Source: Comamonadaceae bacterium (GTDB taxonomy: Bacteria > Pseudomonadota > Gammaproteobacteria > Burkholderiales > Burkholderiaceae_C). From it: a stretch of DNA of 46,479 nt. The position numbers were made by a program, and so were the translations under genes. The notes under the pieces are model-generated. The model had not been told where the DNA came from and made no database searches. It saw only the letters and a program-made list of their open reading frames with translations. Shown in pieces: positions 9,021 through 16,995 of this stretch. Within the stretch, counting starts at the first letter, position 1. The number at the start of each line of letters is the position of its first letter. The stretch spans positions 1 through 46,479 of the forward strand of contig JAHFQI010000006.1 of NCBI GenBank assembly GCA_023259355.1. The letters are read 5' to 3'.

Positions 9021-10457
9021 TCAGGCGTGGGCGGTGGCAGCAGGGATGGTCACGTTGACCGAACGGCCCACCGTGGCGGTCTTGATGACGTTCCACAGCA
9101 TGATGACCATGCCGGTGAGGTACAGCAAACCACCAACCAGACGCAGCACATAGAACGGGAAGGTCGCCTTGACCGATTCCACGAAGGTGTAGGTCAGCGT
9201 GCCGTCGGCGTTGATGGCGCGCCACATCAGGCCCTGCATCACACCGGCAATCCACATGGCGGCGATGTAGATCACGATGCCGATGGTGGCCGTCCAGAAG
9301 TGGATTTCGATGGCTTTGACGCTGTACATCTTCTTCTGGCCGAAAAGCTTCGGAATCAGGTAGTACATGGAACCCATGGTCACCAGCCCCACCCAGCCCA
9401 GAGCGCCGGAGTGCACGTGGCCGACGGTCCAGTCGGTGTAGTGGGACAGCGCGTTGACGGTCTTGATCGACATCATCGGACCTTCGAACGTGGACATGCC
9501 GTAGAACGACAACGACACGATCAGGAAGCGCAGGATGGGGTCGTCACGCAGCTTGTGCCAGGCGCCCGACAGGGTCATGATGCCGTTGATCATGCCGCCC
9601 CAGCTCGGTGCCAGCAGGATCAGGGAGAACACCATGCCCACGGACTGCGTCCAGTCAGGCAGGGCGGTGTAGTGCAGGTGGTGGGGACCGGCCCACATGT
9701 AGGTGAAGATCAGCGCCCAGAAGTGGACGATGGACAGGCGGTAGGAATACACCGGCCGCTCGGCCTGCTTGGGAATGAAGTAGTACATCATGCCCAGGAA
9801 GCCCGCCGTCAGGAAGAAGCCCACGGCATTGTGGCCGTACCACCACTGCACCATGGCGTCCTGCACACCGGCATAGGCCGAGTAGGACTTCATGGCGCCG
9901 GCGGGGATCGCTGCGCTGTTCACCAGGTGCAGCAGGGCCACGGCAAGGATGAACGCGCCGTAGAACCAGTTGGCCACATAGATATGGCGCACCTTGCGGG
10001 TGCCCACCGTGCCGAAGAACACGATGGCAAACGACACCCAGACCACGGTGATCAGGATGTCAATCGGCCACTCCAGCTCGGCGTATTCCTTGCCGCTGGT
10101 GTAGCCCAGTGGCAGGGAAACGGCGGCAGCCAGAATGACCAGTTGCCAACCCCAGAAGGTAAAGGCGGCCAGCTTGTCGGAGAACAAGCGTACCTGGCAG
10201 GTCCGTTGCACCACGTAATAAGCCGTCGCGAACAGGCCGCAGCCCCCAAACGCAAAAATCACCGCATTGGTGTGCAGCGGGCGCAATCGGCCGTAACTGA
10301 GCCAGGGAATGCCGAGGTTGAGCTCCGGCCAGGTCAGCTGGGCCGCGATGATCACGCCCACCAGCATCCCGACCACGCCCCAGACAACCGTCATGATGGC
10401 GAACTGGCGCACAACGGTGTCGTTGTACACAGCAGCCTGCGAGTTTGGAAACTTCAT
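9021..10457 (-). CDS. ccoN: cbb3 cytochrome c oxidase subunit I (catalytic core)
   Basis: A protein of 478 residues with about 12 membrane helices. It holds haem b, haem b3 and CuB. Visible ligands include His62 (RPLHTNAV) for the low-spin haem and His209 (WWYGHN) and His259/His260 (AGPHHLHY) for CuB. This is the high-affinity terminal oxidase that reduces oxygen to water and pumps protons under microaerobic conditions. A perfect FNR box lies about 60-75 bases upstream, so it is expected to be induced at low oxygen. Confidence 0.97.
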   Translation of the reverse strand: MKFPNSQAAVYNDTVVRQFAIMTVVWGVVGMLVGVIIAAQLTWPELNLGIPWLSYGRLRPLHTNAVIFAFGGCGLFATAYYVVQRTCQVRLFSDKLAAFTFWGWQLVILAAAVSLPLGYTSGKEYAELEWPIDILITVVWVSFAIVFFGTVGTRKVRHIYVANWFYGAFILAVALLHLVNSAAIPAGAMKSYSAYAGVQDAMVQWWYGHNAVGFFLTAGFLGMMYYFIPKQAERPVYSYRLSIVHFWALIFTYMWAGPHHLHYTALPDWTQSVGMVFSLILLAPSWGGMINGIMTLSGAWHKLRDDPILRFLIVSLSFYGMSTFEGPMMSIKTVNALSHYTDWTVGHVHSGALGWVGLVTMGSMYYLIPKLFGQKKMYSVKAIEIHFWTATIGIVIYIAAMWIAGVMQGLMWRAINADGTLTYTFVESVKATFPFYVLRLVGGLLYLTGMVIMLWNVIKTATVGRSVNVTIPAATAHA

Positions 10458-10517
10458 TTACATCACCTTTACCTAAAAACCATGCTGCGAGTGTGTTCTC
10501 GCAAACCCGAATGAGAC

Positions 10518-10531
10518 TTGATGAATATCAA
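10518..10531. promoter_or_regulatory. Perfect FNR box upstream of ccoNOQP
   Basis: TTGATGAATATCAA is an exact match to TTGAT-N4-ATCAA. It lies about 60-75 bases before the ccoN start and overlaps the last bases and stop codon of ccoS. Spacing is compatible with activation at about -41.5 if transcription starts some 25-30 bases before ccoN. Confidence 0.9.
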
Positions 10532-10665
10532 TCGTTCCGGAGAATACGCTCTCCCTCGGCCTCGATATCTTCAAATTGACCCCGATATATGGCCCACCAA
10601 AGGCCCCCGAGAATGAAAAACACGAGGATGACCGACAGCGGAATGAGCAGATACAGGATGTCCAT
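10528..10665 (-). CDS. ccoS: cbb3 oxidase maturation protein CcoS
   Basis: A 45-residue protein starting MDILYLLIPLSVILVFFILG, one hydrophobic helix followed by WWAIYRGQFEDIEAEGERIL. The W.(I/V)..GQFDDLE-like motif is the CcoS signature. The start codon overlaps the ccoI stop codon by one base (TGATG), so the two are translationally coupled. CcoS is needed to insert haem and copper into the oxidase. Confidence 0.93.
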   Translation of the reverse strand: MDILYLLIPLSVILVFFILGGLWWAIYRGQFEDIEAEGERILRND

Positions 10666-12992
10666 CAGACGGCACCAGCGGGAGTTTCAAGATCCAGACG
10701 CCCCGCCAGCCGCAGGGCGTTCGTCACCACGACCAGCGAACTGAGCGCCATACCCAGGCCAGCCAACCAGGCGGGCAGCCAGCCGACCAGCGCCAGCGGC
10801 ACGCAAATCGCGTTATACAGGCCAGCCCACCAGAGGTTTTGCCGCACGATGCGCATCGTGCGCCGCCCCCTTCGCAGGGTCTGGGCGACACCGGCCAGCT
10901 GATCGCCCATCACCACGAAATCGGCCTGCGCCTGCGCCAGCGGCACGGCCTGGCCAAAAGCGAACGACGCATGGGCGCCCGCCAGCACCGGGCCATCGTT
11001 CAGGCCATCGCCCACCATCGCCACCTTGTGCCCCTGTTGCTGCGCTTCACGCAGGAAGGCCAGCTTGTCCTGCGGCGTGCAGTCGCCGCGGGCCGCCTCG
11101 ATGCCCAGTTCGCCAGCCACGCGGGCCACGGCGGCCCGGCCATCACCAGAGAGCAGTCGCACCGCGATGCCGCACGCGCGCAGCGCCTGCACCGTGGCGC
11201 GGGCATCGCTGCGCAGCTCCTCATGCAGCTCAAAGGTGGCGATCCAGCCGCCTTCATCGACCAGGCACACCTGAATCGCTTCGGCAGGCGGCAGGCTCAA
11301 ACCGCAAAACACCGCCGAACCCAGCCGCAAGGACAGTGTGCCGACCTGCCCGGCCACCCCCTGTCCTGCGATTTCATTGACGCCACTGGCCCGGACCTCC
11401 GGCGCAGCGGCCTGCACTGCCGCGGCGACCAGCGCACGCGAGACCGGATGCAGCGACTGCCGTGCCAGCGCCGCGGCCCAGGCCAGCGCCTGGGAAGGGC
11501 TCACGCCTTCGCGGGTATCGACCGCCCCCAGCGCAAACGCGTCGCGCGTGAGGGTGCCGGTCTTGTCGAACACCACGGTATCGACCGCCGCCAGCGTCTC
11601 CAGCGCCTGCAGCCGGCGCACCAGAATCCCGCGCCGCGCCAACGCGCCGGCACTTGCCAGCATGGCCGCCGGCGTGGCCAGCGAGAGCGCGCACGGACAG
11701 GTCACCACCAGCACTGCCACCGCCACCATCAGCGCATGACCGGGATCGCGCGACCACCAGAAGGCGCAGGCGCCGCCCGCCGCAACCAGCACCGCAATCA
11801 GGAATGGCTTGGCCATGCGATCGGCCAGCTGGGCGATCTGCGGCTTGGTGGTCGAAGCCGTCTCCATCAATGCAACGATCTGGGCAAACCGGGTCTGCGC
11901 GCCCGTGCGCTCCACCTGCACCAGCACAGCGGCAGCCAGGTTGTGACTGCCCGCGATCACGGCACTGCCCTGGCCCCGCGGCACGGGGCGCGACTCGCCC
12001 GTGAGCAGCGCCTCGTCGGCCAGCGTATCGCCTTCCAGCACCACGCCATCGGCCGGAAACGCCTCCCCAGGCAACACGCGTGCCACGTCGCCCGCCGCCA
12101 GGCGGCGCACGGCCACGCGCTCGAATTCGCCATCGGACCGCCGCCGCTCCACGCTGTCAGGCAGGCGGTTCATCAGCGCCTCCAGCGCGCCAGCCGTGCG
12201 GTCACGCAGGCGCAGTTCCAGCCACCGGCCGGTCAGGAGGAAAAACACGAACATGGTCAGCGAATCGAAGTACACCTCGGCGCCGAAGATGCCTGCGGGC
12301 TCGAAGGTGCCGGCGGTGCTGACGGCAAAAGTGATCAACATGCCCAGCGCCACCGGCAGGTCCATGCTGACGCGGCGCTGGCGAAGATCGCGCAGCGCAC
12401 TCGTGAAAAAGGGGCCGCAGGAAAAAAGAATGACCGGCAGCGTCAGCACCCACGAGGCCCAGCGCAGCAACTGCGCCATGTCGGGCGCCAGGTCGCCCGG
12501 CTCCGCCACATAGGCCGGCCATGCGTACATCATGACCTGCATCATGCAAAGACCGGCCACGGCCAGACGCCACAGCGCCCGCCGCGTTTCGGCCTTGCGA
12601 CGGTCGTTGGCGAAGGCGTCATTGGCAGGCACGGCCGGGTAGCCGGCTTGCCGCGCCGCCTGCATCCATCCGGAAGGTTTCACCGCGGCTTCCGACCAGA
12701 CGATGCGCCCCCGGTGGGTGGCCGCACTCACCTGCACCGACTCCACGCCGGGCACGGCGCGCAGCGCATCCTCAATCGTCAGCGCGCAGGCCGCGCAGTG
12801 CATGCCCTCGAAAACCACGCTCGACTCCCAGCAGGACGCCCGGTTCTCAACCGGCCGGCTGAAAGCCGACCACTCATGCGGGTCGTCCAGCAGGGCCAGT
12901 GGTGCTTGCGCCACCAGTGCGGGCGAATCCCTGCCCGGACCCGCAAGGCCCAGCGGGGCAGAAAGAGTGGCAGTCGAACTGGCTGAGAGCAT
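10665..12992 (-). CDS. ccoI: Copper-translocating P1B-type ATPase CcoI (CopA2/FixI)
   Basis: A protein of 775 residues. An N-terminal heavy-metal domain carries GMHCAAC (Cys66, Cys69). It is followed by eight expected membrane helices with the CPC motif (Cys432, Cys434), the phosphorylation site DKTGT (Asp476), the TGES loop and the hinge GDGLNDGPVL. CcoI is the slow copper exporter that loads CuB of cbb3 oxidase rather than conferring copper resistance; the assignment rests on its place beside ccoS and ccoN. Its promoter region is shared with the divergent uspA gene and holds a perfect FNR box. Confidence 0.95.
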   Translation of the reverse strand: MLSASSTATLSAPLGLAGPGRDSPALVAQAPLALLDDPHEWSAFSRPVENRASCWESSVVFEGMHCAACALTIEDALRAVPGVESVQVSAATHRGRIVWSEAAVKPSGWMQAARQAGYPAVPANDAFANDRRKAETRRALWRLAVAGLCMMQVMMYAWPAYVAEPGDLAPDMAQLLRWASWVLTLPVILFSCGPFFTSALRDLRQRRVSMDLPVALGMLITFAVSTAGTFEPAGIFGAEVYFDSLTMFVFFLLTGRWLELRLRDRTAGALEALMNRLPDSVERRRSDGEFERVAVRRLAAGDVARVLPGEAFPADGVVLEGDTLADEALLTGESRPVPRGQGSAVIAGSHNLAAAVLVQVERTGAQTRFAQIVALMETASTTKPQIAQLADRMAKPFLIAVLVAAGGACAFWWSRDPGHALMVAVAVLVVTCPCALSLATPAAMLASAGALARRGILVRRLQALETLAAVDTVVFDKTGTLTRDAFALGAVDTREGVSPSQALAWAAALARQSLHPVSRALVAAAVQAAAPEVRASGVNEIAGQGVAGQVGTLSLRLGSAVFCGLSLPPAEAIQVCLVDEGGWIATFELHEELRSDARATVQALRACGIAVRLLSGDGRAAVARVAGELGIEAARGDCTPQDKLAFLREAQQQGHKVAMVGDGLNDGPVLAGAHASFAFGQAVPLAQAQADFVVMGDQLAGVAQTLRRGRRTMRIVRQNLWWAGLYNAICVPLALVGWLPAWLAGLGMALSSLVVVTNALRLAGRLDLETPAGAV

Positions 12993-13025
12993 GATGTAAG
13001 CTTATCGTCACCGCGTTGACTTGTC

Positions 13026-13039
13026 TTGATTTGAATCAA
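13026..13039. promoter_or_regulatory. Perfect FNR box between ccoI and uspA
   Basis: TTGATTTGAATCAA matches the FNR consensus exactly. It lies 34 bases from the ccoI start and 55 bases from the uspA start. It could serve either gene or both; the distance best suits activation of uspA. Confidence 0.88.
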
Positions 13040-13093
13040 GATGCGGCACGTGGCTTGCGGTAATCTGCAAAAACACTTAATAAGGAGCACACC

Positions 13094-13537
13094 ATGTATC
13101 AACGCATCCTCGTCGCCACAGACGGTTCCACCCTGTCCAAGAAGGCTGTCAACACCGCCATTTCGCTTGCGGCGTTGTGTGGCGCGGAACTGATCGCGCT
13201 CAAGGTCATTCCGCGTTACCCGCAAAGCTATTTCGAAGGCTCCATTCCGCTGTCGGTCGAAGACGTGAAGCGGGTCGAAAAGCAGTGGGCGGAAGACGGC
13301 CAGGCCGTCGTTGACGCGGTCAAGAAAACCGCCGCAGCCAAAGGCGTGACCGCCAAGGGTGTGACCGCCAAGTCGGATCTGGTGTCCGACGCCGTGATCG
13401 CCGCGGCCACCAAACACAAGGCCGACCTGATCGTGATGGCCTCGCACGGACGCAAGGGCATCAAGCGGCTGCTGCTGGGCAGCGAGACGCAGCACGTGCT
13501 GACCCATTCGCACATCCCCGTGCTGGTTTTGCGCTGA
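13094..13537 (+). CDS. Universal stress protein, UspA family
   Basis: A single-domain protein of 147 residues. It starts with YQRILVATDGS and ends with the ATP-binding loop pattern MASHGRKGIKRLLLGSET, the G-2x-G-9x-G-(S/T) motif of nucleotide-binding UspA proteins. AAGGAG lies 8 bases before the ATG. The shared FNR box suggests induction when oxygen falls, as reported for several Usp genes in FNR/ANR regulons. A strong terminator follows. Confidence 0.93.
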   Translation: MYQRILVATDGSTLSKKAVNTAISLAALCGAELIALKVIPRYPQSYFEGSIPLSVEDVKRVEKQWAEDGQAVVDAVKKTAAAKGVTAKGVTAKSDLVSDAVIAAATKHKADLIVMASHGRKGIKRLLLGSETQHVLTHSHIPVLVLR

Positions 13538-13566
13538 TCCGGCCACAGACCGCCGTTTTACCCAGC

Positions 13567-13593
13567 AAAAAGCCCGGCAGGACCGGGCTTTTT
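13567..13593. terminator. Bidirectional intrinsic terminator between uspA and matB
   Basis: An 11-base stem (AAAAAGCCCGG / CCGGGCTTTTT) with a five-base loop ends in a T-run. A-tracts and T-tracts on both sides let it act in both directions between these two convergent genes. Confidence 0.93.
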
Positions 13594-13623
13594 TCATGCG
13601 CCTTTTCTCAAGACGCGAAGGGA

Positions 13624-15177
13624 TCAGGCAAACAGCCCCTTGTATTGCTCGCGCAACAGGTTCTTCTGAACCTTGCCCATCGTGTTGCGCGGCAACTCGG
13701 TCACGACGAAGCAGCGCTTGGGAATCTTGAAGTTGGCCAGCTTTGATTTCAGTTCGGTCAGGATGGCCTCCGTGCCCAGCACCGCACCCGGTTTGGCGAT
13801 GACCACCGCCACGCCCACCTCGCCGAAGTCAGGGTGCGGCACGCCGACCAGCGCGCTTTCGGCCACACCGGGCATGTCATTGATATAGCCTTCGATCTCG
13901 GCCGGATAGACGTTGTAGCCACCCGAAATGATCAGGTCCTTGCTGCGGCCCACGATGACCACATAGCCGCGTTGGTCGATTTTTCCCACATCGCCGGTCT
14001 TGAAGTAACCGTCGGCAGTGAACTCCTCGGCGGTCTTCTCCGGCATGCGCCAGTAGCCCTTGAACACATTCGGACCCTTGACCTGGATGCCGCCAATCTC
14101 GCCGTTCGGCACCACGTGGCCATCGTCATCCTGCACGCGCAGACTCACACCGGGCAAGGGAAAGCCCACAGTGCCGCCGCGCCGCTCGTCCTGGCCGCCA
14201 TGGCGCGCGTCCGCCTGGTAGGGGTTGGAGGTCAGCATCACGGTCTCGCTCATGCCGTAACGCTCCAGGATGGTGTGGCCGGTGCGCTGCTTCCATTCGT
14301 TGAAGGTTTCGATCAGCAAGGGGGCGGAGCCCGCAATGAACAGGCGCATGTGCTGCGCTGCCGCCTTCGTCAGGCCCGGCTCGGCCAGCAGGCGCACGTA
14401 CAGCGTGGGCACGCCCATGAACACCGTCGCCTCGGGCATTTTCTGCACCACCAGCTTGGGGTCGAACCTGGCCAGCCAGATCATCTTGCTGCCGTTGATC
14501 AGCGCGCCGTGAATGGCCACGAAGAGCCCGTGCACATGGAAGATCGGCAATGCGTGGATCAGCACGTCGCCCTTTCTCCAGCCCCAGTAGTCCTTGAGCA
14601 TCATGGCGTTCGACAGCATGTTGCCGTGCGTCAGCATCGCGCCCTTGCTCCGGCCCGTGGTGCCGCTGGTGTAGAGGATCGCGGCCAGATCGTCCGCCGC
14701 CTTCACCGCCGGTGTGTGCTGGTCGCTGCAGTGCGCGGCGCGCTCGAGCAGACTACCGCCGCGGTCTTCACCCAGGGTGAACACGTGCTTCGTTCCGGCG
14801 GTGAAGGCGATCTTGCTGACCCAGCCGAAATTCTTCGGGCTGCACACCACCACGGCCGGTTCGGCGTTGCCAATGAAATACTCAATTTCGGCGCTCTGGT
14901 AGGCGGTGTTGAGCGGCAGGAAGACATAGCCCGCGCGCAGCGTGGCCAGGTACAGCACCATGGCTTCGACCGATTTTTCCACCTGCACGGCAATGCGGCT
15001 GCCCTCTGGCAGGTCGAGCGAGGCCAGCAGGTTCGCCATCATGGCCGTGGCCCGATCGAGATCGCGCCAGGAATAACGCAGGCCGGACCCATCGGGTTCG
15101 GCGGTTTCGACAGCAACGGCGTCCAGGTCGGACGGAAAGGCCGCGCGCAGCGCAGCAAACAGATTCTGGTTGTTCAT
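13624..15177 (-). CDS. matB: Malonyl-CoA synthetase (AMP-forming acyl-CoA synthetase)
   Basis: A protein of 517 residues of the ANL superfamily. It shows the P-loop ILYTSGTTGRSKGA, ERYGMSET, the GYFKTGDVG hinge region and the C-terminal catalytic lysine segment NTMGKVQK. The ATG at 15177 (MNNQNLFAALRAAF) gives the usual MatB length; an upstream in-frame start would run into the preceding gene. The reaction is malonate + CoA + ATP to malonyl-CoA. The malonyl-CoA decarboxylase gene in the same run supports this substrate. It is the last gene of a six-gene leftward cluster. Confidence 0.87.
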   Translation of the reverse strand: MNNQNLFAALRAAFPSDLDAVAVETAEPDGSGLRYSWRDLDRATAMMANLLASLDLPEGSRIAVQVEKSVEAMVLYLATLRAGYVFLPLNTAYQSAEIEYFIGNAEPAVVVCSPKNFGWVSKIAFTAGTKHVFTLGEDRGGSLLERAAHCSDQHTPAVKAADDLAAILYTSGTTGRSKGAMLTHGNMLSNAMMLKDYWGWRKGDVLIHALPIFHVHGLFVAIHGALINGSKMIWLARFDPKLVVQKMPEATVFMGVPTLYVRLLAEPGLTKAAAQHMRLFIAGSAPLLIETFNEWKQRTGHTILERYGMSETVMLTSNPYQADARHGGQDERRGGTVGFPLPGVSLRVQDDDGHVVPNGEIGGIQVKGPNVFKGYWRMPEKTAEEFTADGYFKTGDVGKIDQRGYVVIVGRSKDLIISGGYNVYPAEIEGYINDMPGVAESALVGVPHPDFGEVGVAVVIAKPGAVLGTEAILTELKSKLANFKIPKRCFVVTELPRNTMGKVQKNLLREQYKGLFA

Positions 15178-15196
15178 GGTCGGATGGGTTGTATCG

Positions 15197-15964
15197 TCAG
15201 AAAACAGGTTTTCGCTTGCCCAGAAAGGCGGCAATGCCTTCCCGGTGTTCCGCGCTGTCGGCATAGGCGTAAGCTCGGTCCAGCATCGAATCGGTGGCGC
15301 CATCCGTGCTCAAGGACCGGAAGGTCTGCTTGTTCAGGCGTGCGGCTTGCGGGGCCAGCGCGGCGATGCGTTCGGCACGCCCGCGCGCCTCACCGGCAAC
15401 GTCGGCATCGGCCACGACGCGGCTCAAATAGCCGCGCGCCAACATCGTGGGCGCATCGAACACGGCCGCCTCCAGCAGCATCTCACGCGCCGTCATCAGT
15501 CCGAGCGCCCGGCCCACCAGTTGCGCCTCGCGCGGCGCCATCGGGAAACCGAGACGGGCAATCGGCGCGCCGAATCTGGCCGAGTCACCCGCGACGCGGA
15601 TGTCGCAGCAACTGGCGATCTCCACGCCCGCGCCCATGCAGTTGCCGTCGATCTGCGCCACGATGGGCACGTCACAGCGCAGCATGGCGTCCAGCCCGCC
15701 CCAGACATCGTTCTCGTGGAAATCGCGCAGATCGGCCTCGGCGAAGCGAAAGGCCGGGTATTCGGCAATGTCGCCACCCGCGCAGAAATGCCCCCCTTCT
15801 CCGCACACCATCACGCAACGCAGGTCGTCCCGTGGCTGAATGGCGTCGAACACGCGCTTGAGTTCACGCCACATCGAACGCGACATGGCGTTGAACTTGC
15901 CCGGATGGGACAGCGTCACCCGCGCGAGGGGCCCCGCCACCGAAAATTGCACCTGCCCGGCCAT
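15197..15964 (-). CDS. Enoyl-CoA hydratase/isomerase family protein
   Basis: A crotonase-fold protein of 255 residues. The oxyanion-hole segments GEGGHFCAGGDIAEY and IDGNCMGAGVEIASCCDIR are clear. A catalytic glutamate is not certain: the position after the second motif reads APIARLGFPM, so the exact reaction is open. It starts one base after the Bug-protein stop and ends 19 bases before matB, so it is part of the operon and likely acts on an acyl-CoA made or used by that pathway. Confidence 0.85.
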   Translation of the reverse strand: MAGQVQFSVAGPLARVTLSHPGKFNAMSRSMWRELKRVFDAIQPRDDLRCVMVCGEGGHFCAGGDIAEYPAFRFAEADLRDFHENDVWGGLDAMLRCDVPIVAQIDGNCMGAGVEIASCCDIRVAGDSARFGAPIARLGFPMAPREAQLVGRALGLMTAREMLLEAAVFDAPTMLARGYLSRVVADADVAGEARGRAERIAALAPQAARLNKQTFRSLSTDGATDSMLDRAYAYADSAEHREGIAAFLGKRKPVF

Positions 15965-15965
15965 G

Positions 15966-16952
15966 TCAGTCCAGCTTGGCGCCGGAGGCTTTCACCACCT
16001 GGGCCCATTTGCGGATCTCGGCCTTGATGAAGGCATCGAACTGCGCGCCCGTCAGGTTCGTGAAGTCCGCGCCCTGGCTGGCCCAGACGGCCTTGGCCTC
16101 ATCGGTGTTGCAGGCCTTGCGGATTTCCTCCACAGCGCGGGCCTGCGCCTCGGCCGGCGTGCCCTTGGGCGCCCACACGCCATACCAAGTGGTCACGTTG
16201 TACTCCGGCAGGCCCAGTTCCGCGGCGCACGGCACATCGGGCAAGGCGGGGCTGCGTTTGGAGCCCGAGACCATCAAGGCCTTGATCCGGCCGCCCTTGA
16301 TGTGGTTGGCTGACGAGCCCAGGCCGTCGAACATCATGTCCACGTTGCCGGCGATCAGGTCCTGCAGCGCCGGCCCCGCGCCGCGGTAGGGGATGTGGGT
16401 GATGAAGGTCTTGGTCTGCAGCTTGAACAGCTCGCCCGCCAGATGGATCGAGGTGCCGTTGCCGGCCGAGCCGTAGTTCAGCTTGCCGGGGTTGGCGCGG
16501 GCAAAGGCCAGAAAATCCTTGAAATTGGCCGCCGTGATCTTTTTCGGATTCACCACCAGCACCTGCGGCACGCTGGCCACCTGGATCAGCGGCACCAGGT
16601 CTTTTTCAAGGTCGTAGTCCAGCTTGGGGTACATGCTGGGTGCGATGGTGTGGTGCACGGCGCCCATGAACAGGGTGTAGCCATCCGGATTGGCCTTGGC
16701 CGCGATGCTCGCGCCCAGCGTGCCGCCCGCGCCACCGCGGTTGTCGATGATCAGCTGCTTGCCGGTCCCGCGCGCGAACTGCGCCGACATCGGCCGGGCG
16801 AACGCATCGGTGCCACCACCGGCCGGAAACGGCACGATCATGGTCACCGGCTTGGACGGCCAGGTGGACTGGGCTCTCGCCAGGCCTGAAAAAGCGGCAA
16901 CAGCAGCGCCGCCCGCAAGCAGAATGTCGCGCCGTGTGGGTTGATGGGTCAT
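15966..16952 (-). CDS. Bug-family (TctC) periplasmic solute-binding protein
   Basis: A protein of 328 residues starting MTHQPTRRDILLAGGAA. A signal peptide with a twin-arginine-like RR pair is followed by the TctC/Bug signature WPSKPVTMIVPFPAGGGTD. AGGAG lies just before the ATG at 16952; the longer frame adds unrelated residues. Bug proteins bind carboxylates in the periplasm for tripartite tricarboxylate transporters, and are highly expanded in Burkholderiales. No membrane components lie nearby, as is usual for orphan Bug genes. The cluster suggests malonate or a related acid as ligand. Confidence 0.9.
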   Translation of the reverse strand: MTHQPTRRDILLAGGAAVAAFSGLARAQSTWPSKPVTMIVPFPAGGGTDAFARPMSAQFARGTGKQLIIDNRGGAGGTLGASIAAKANPDGYTLFMGAVHHTIAPSMYPKLDYDLEKDLVPLIQVASVPQVLVVNPKKITAANFKDFLAFARANPGKLNYGSAGNGTSIHLAGELFKLQTKTFITHIPYRGAGPALQDLIAGNVDMMFDGLGSSANHIKGGRIKALMVSGSKRSPALPDVPCAAELGLPEYNVTTWYGVWAPKGTPAEAQARAVEEIRKACNTDEAKAVWASQGADFTNLTGAQFDAFIKAEIRKWAQVVKASGAKLD

Positions 16953-16995
16953 AGATCGTCTCCTGATTATTGAAATTGAAGTAAACCCGATGGGG

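Noticed and set aside
9000-10514. Long plus-strand reading frame opposite ccoN
   Set aside because: It is a histidine- and glutamine-rich shadow of a confirmed oxidase gene, with no domain.
10839-12986. 715-codon plus-strand frame opposite ccoI
   Set aside because: Antisense to a P-type ATPase with all catalytic motifs; composition is that of a GC-driven shadow.
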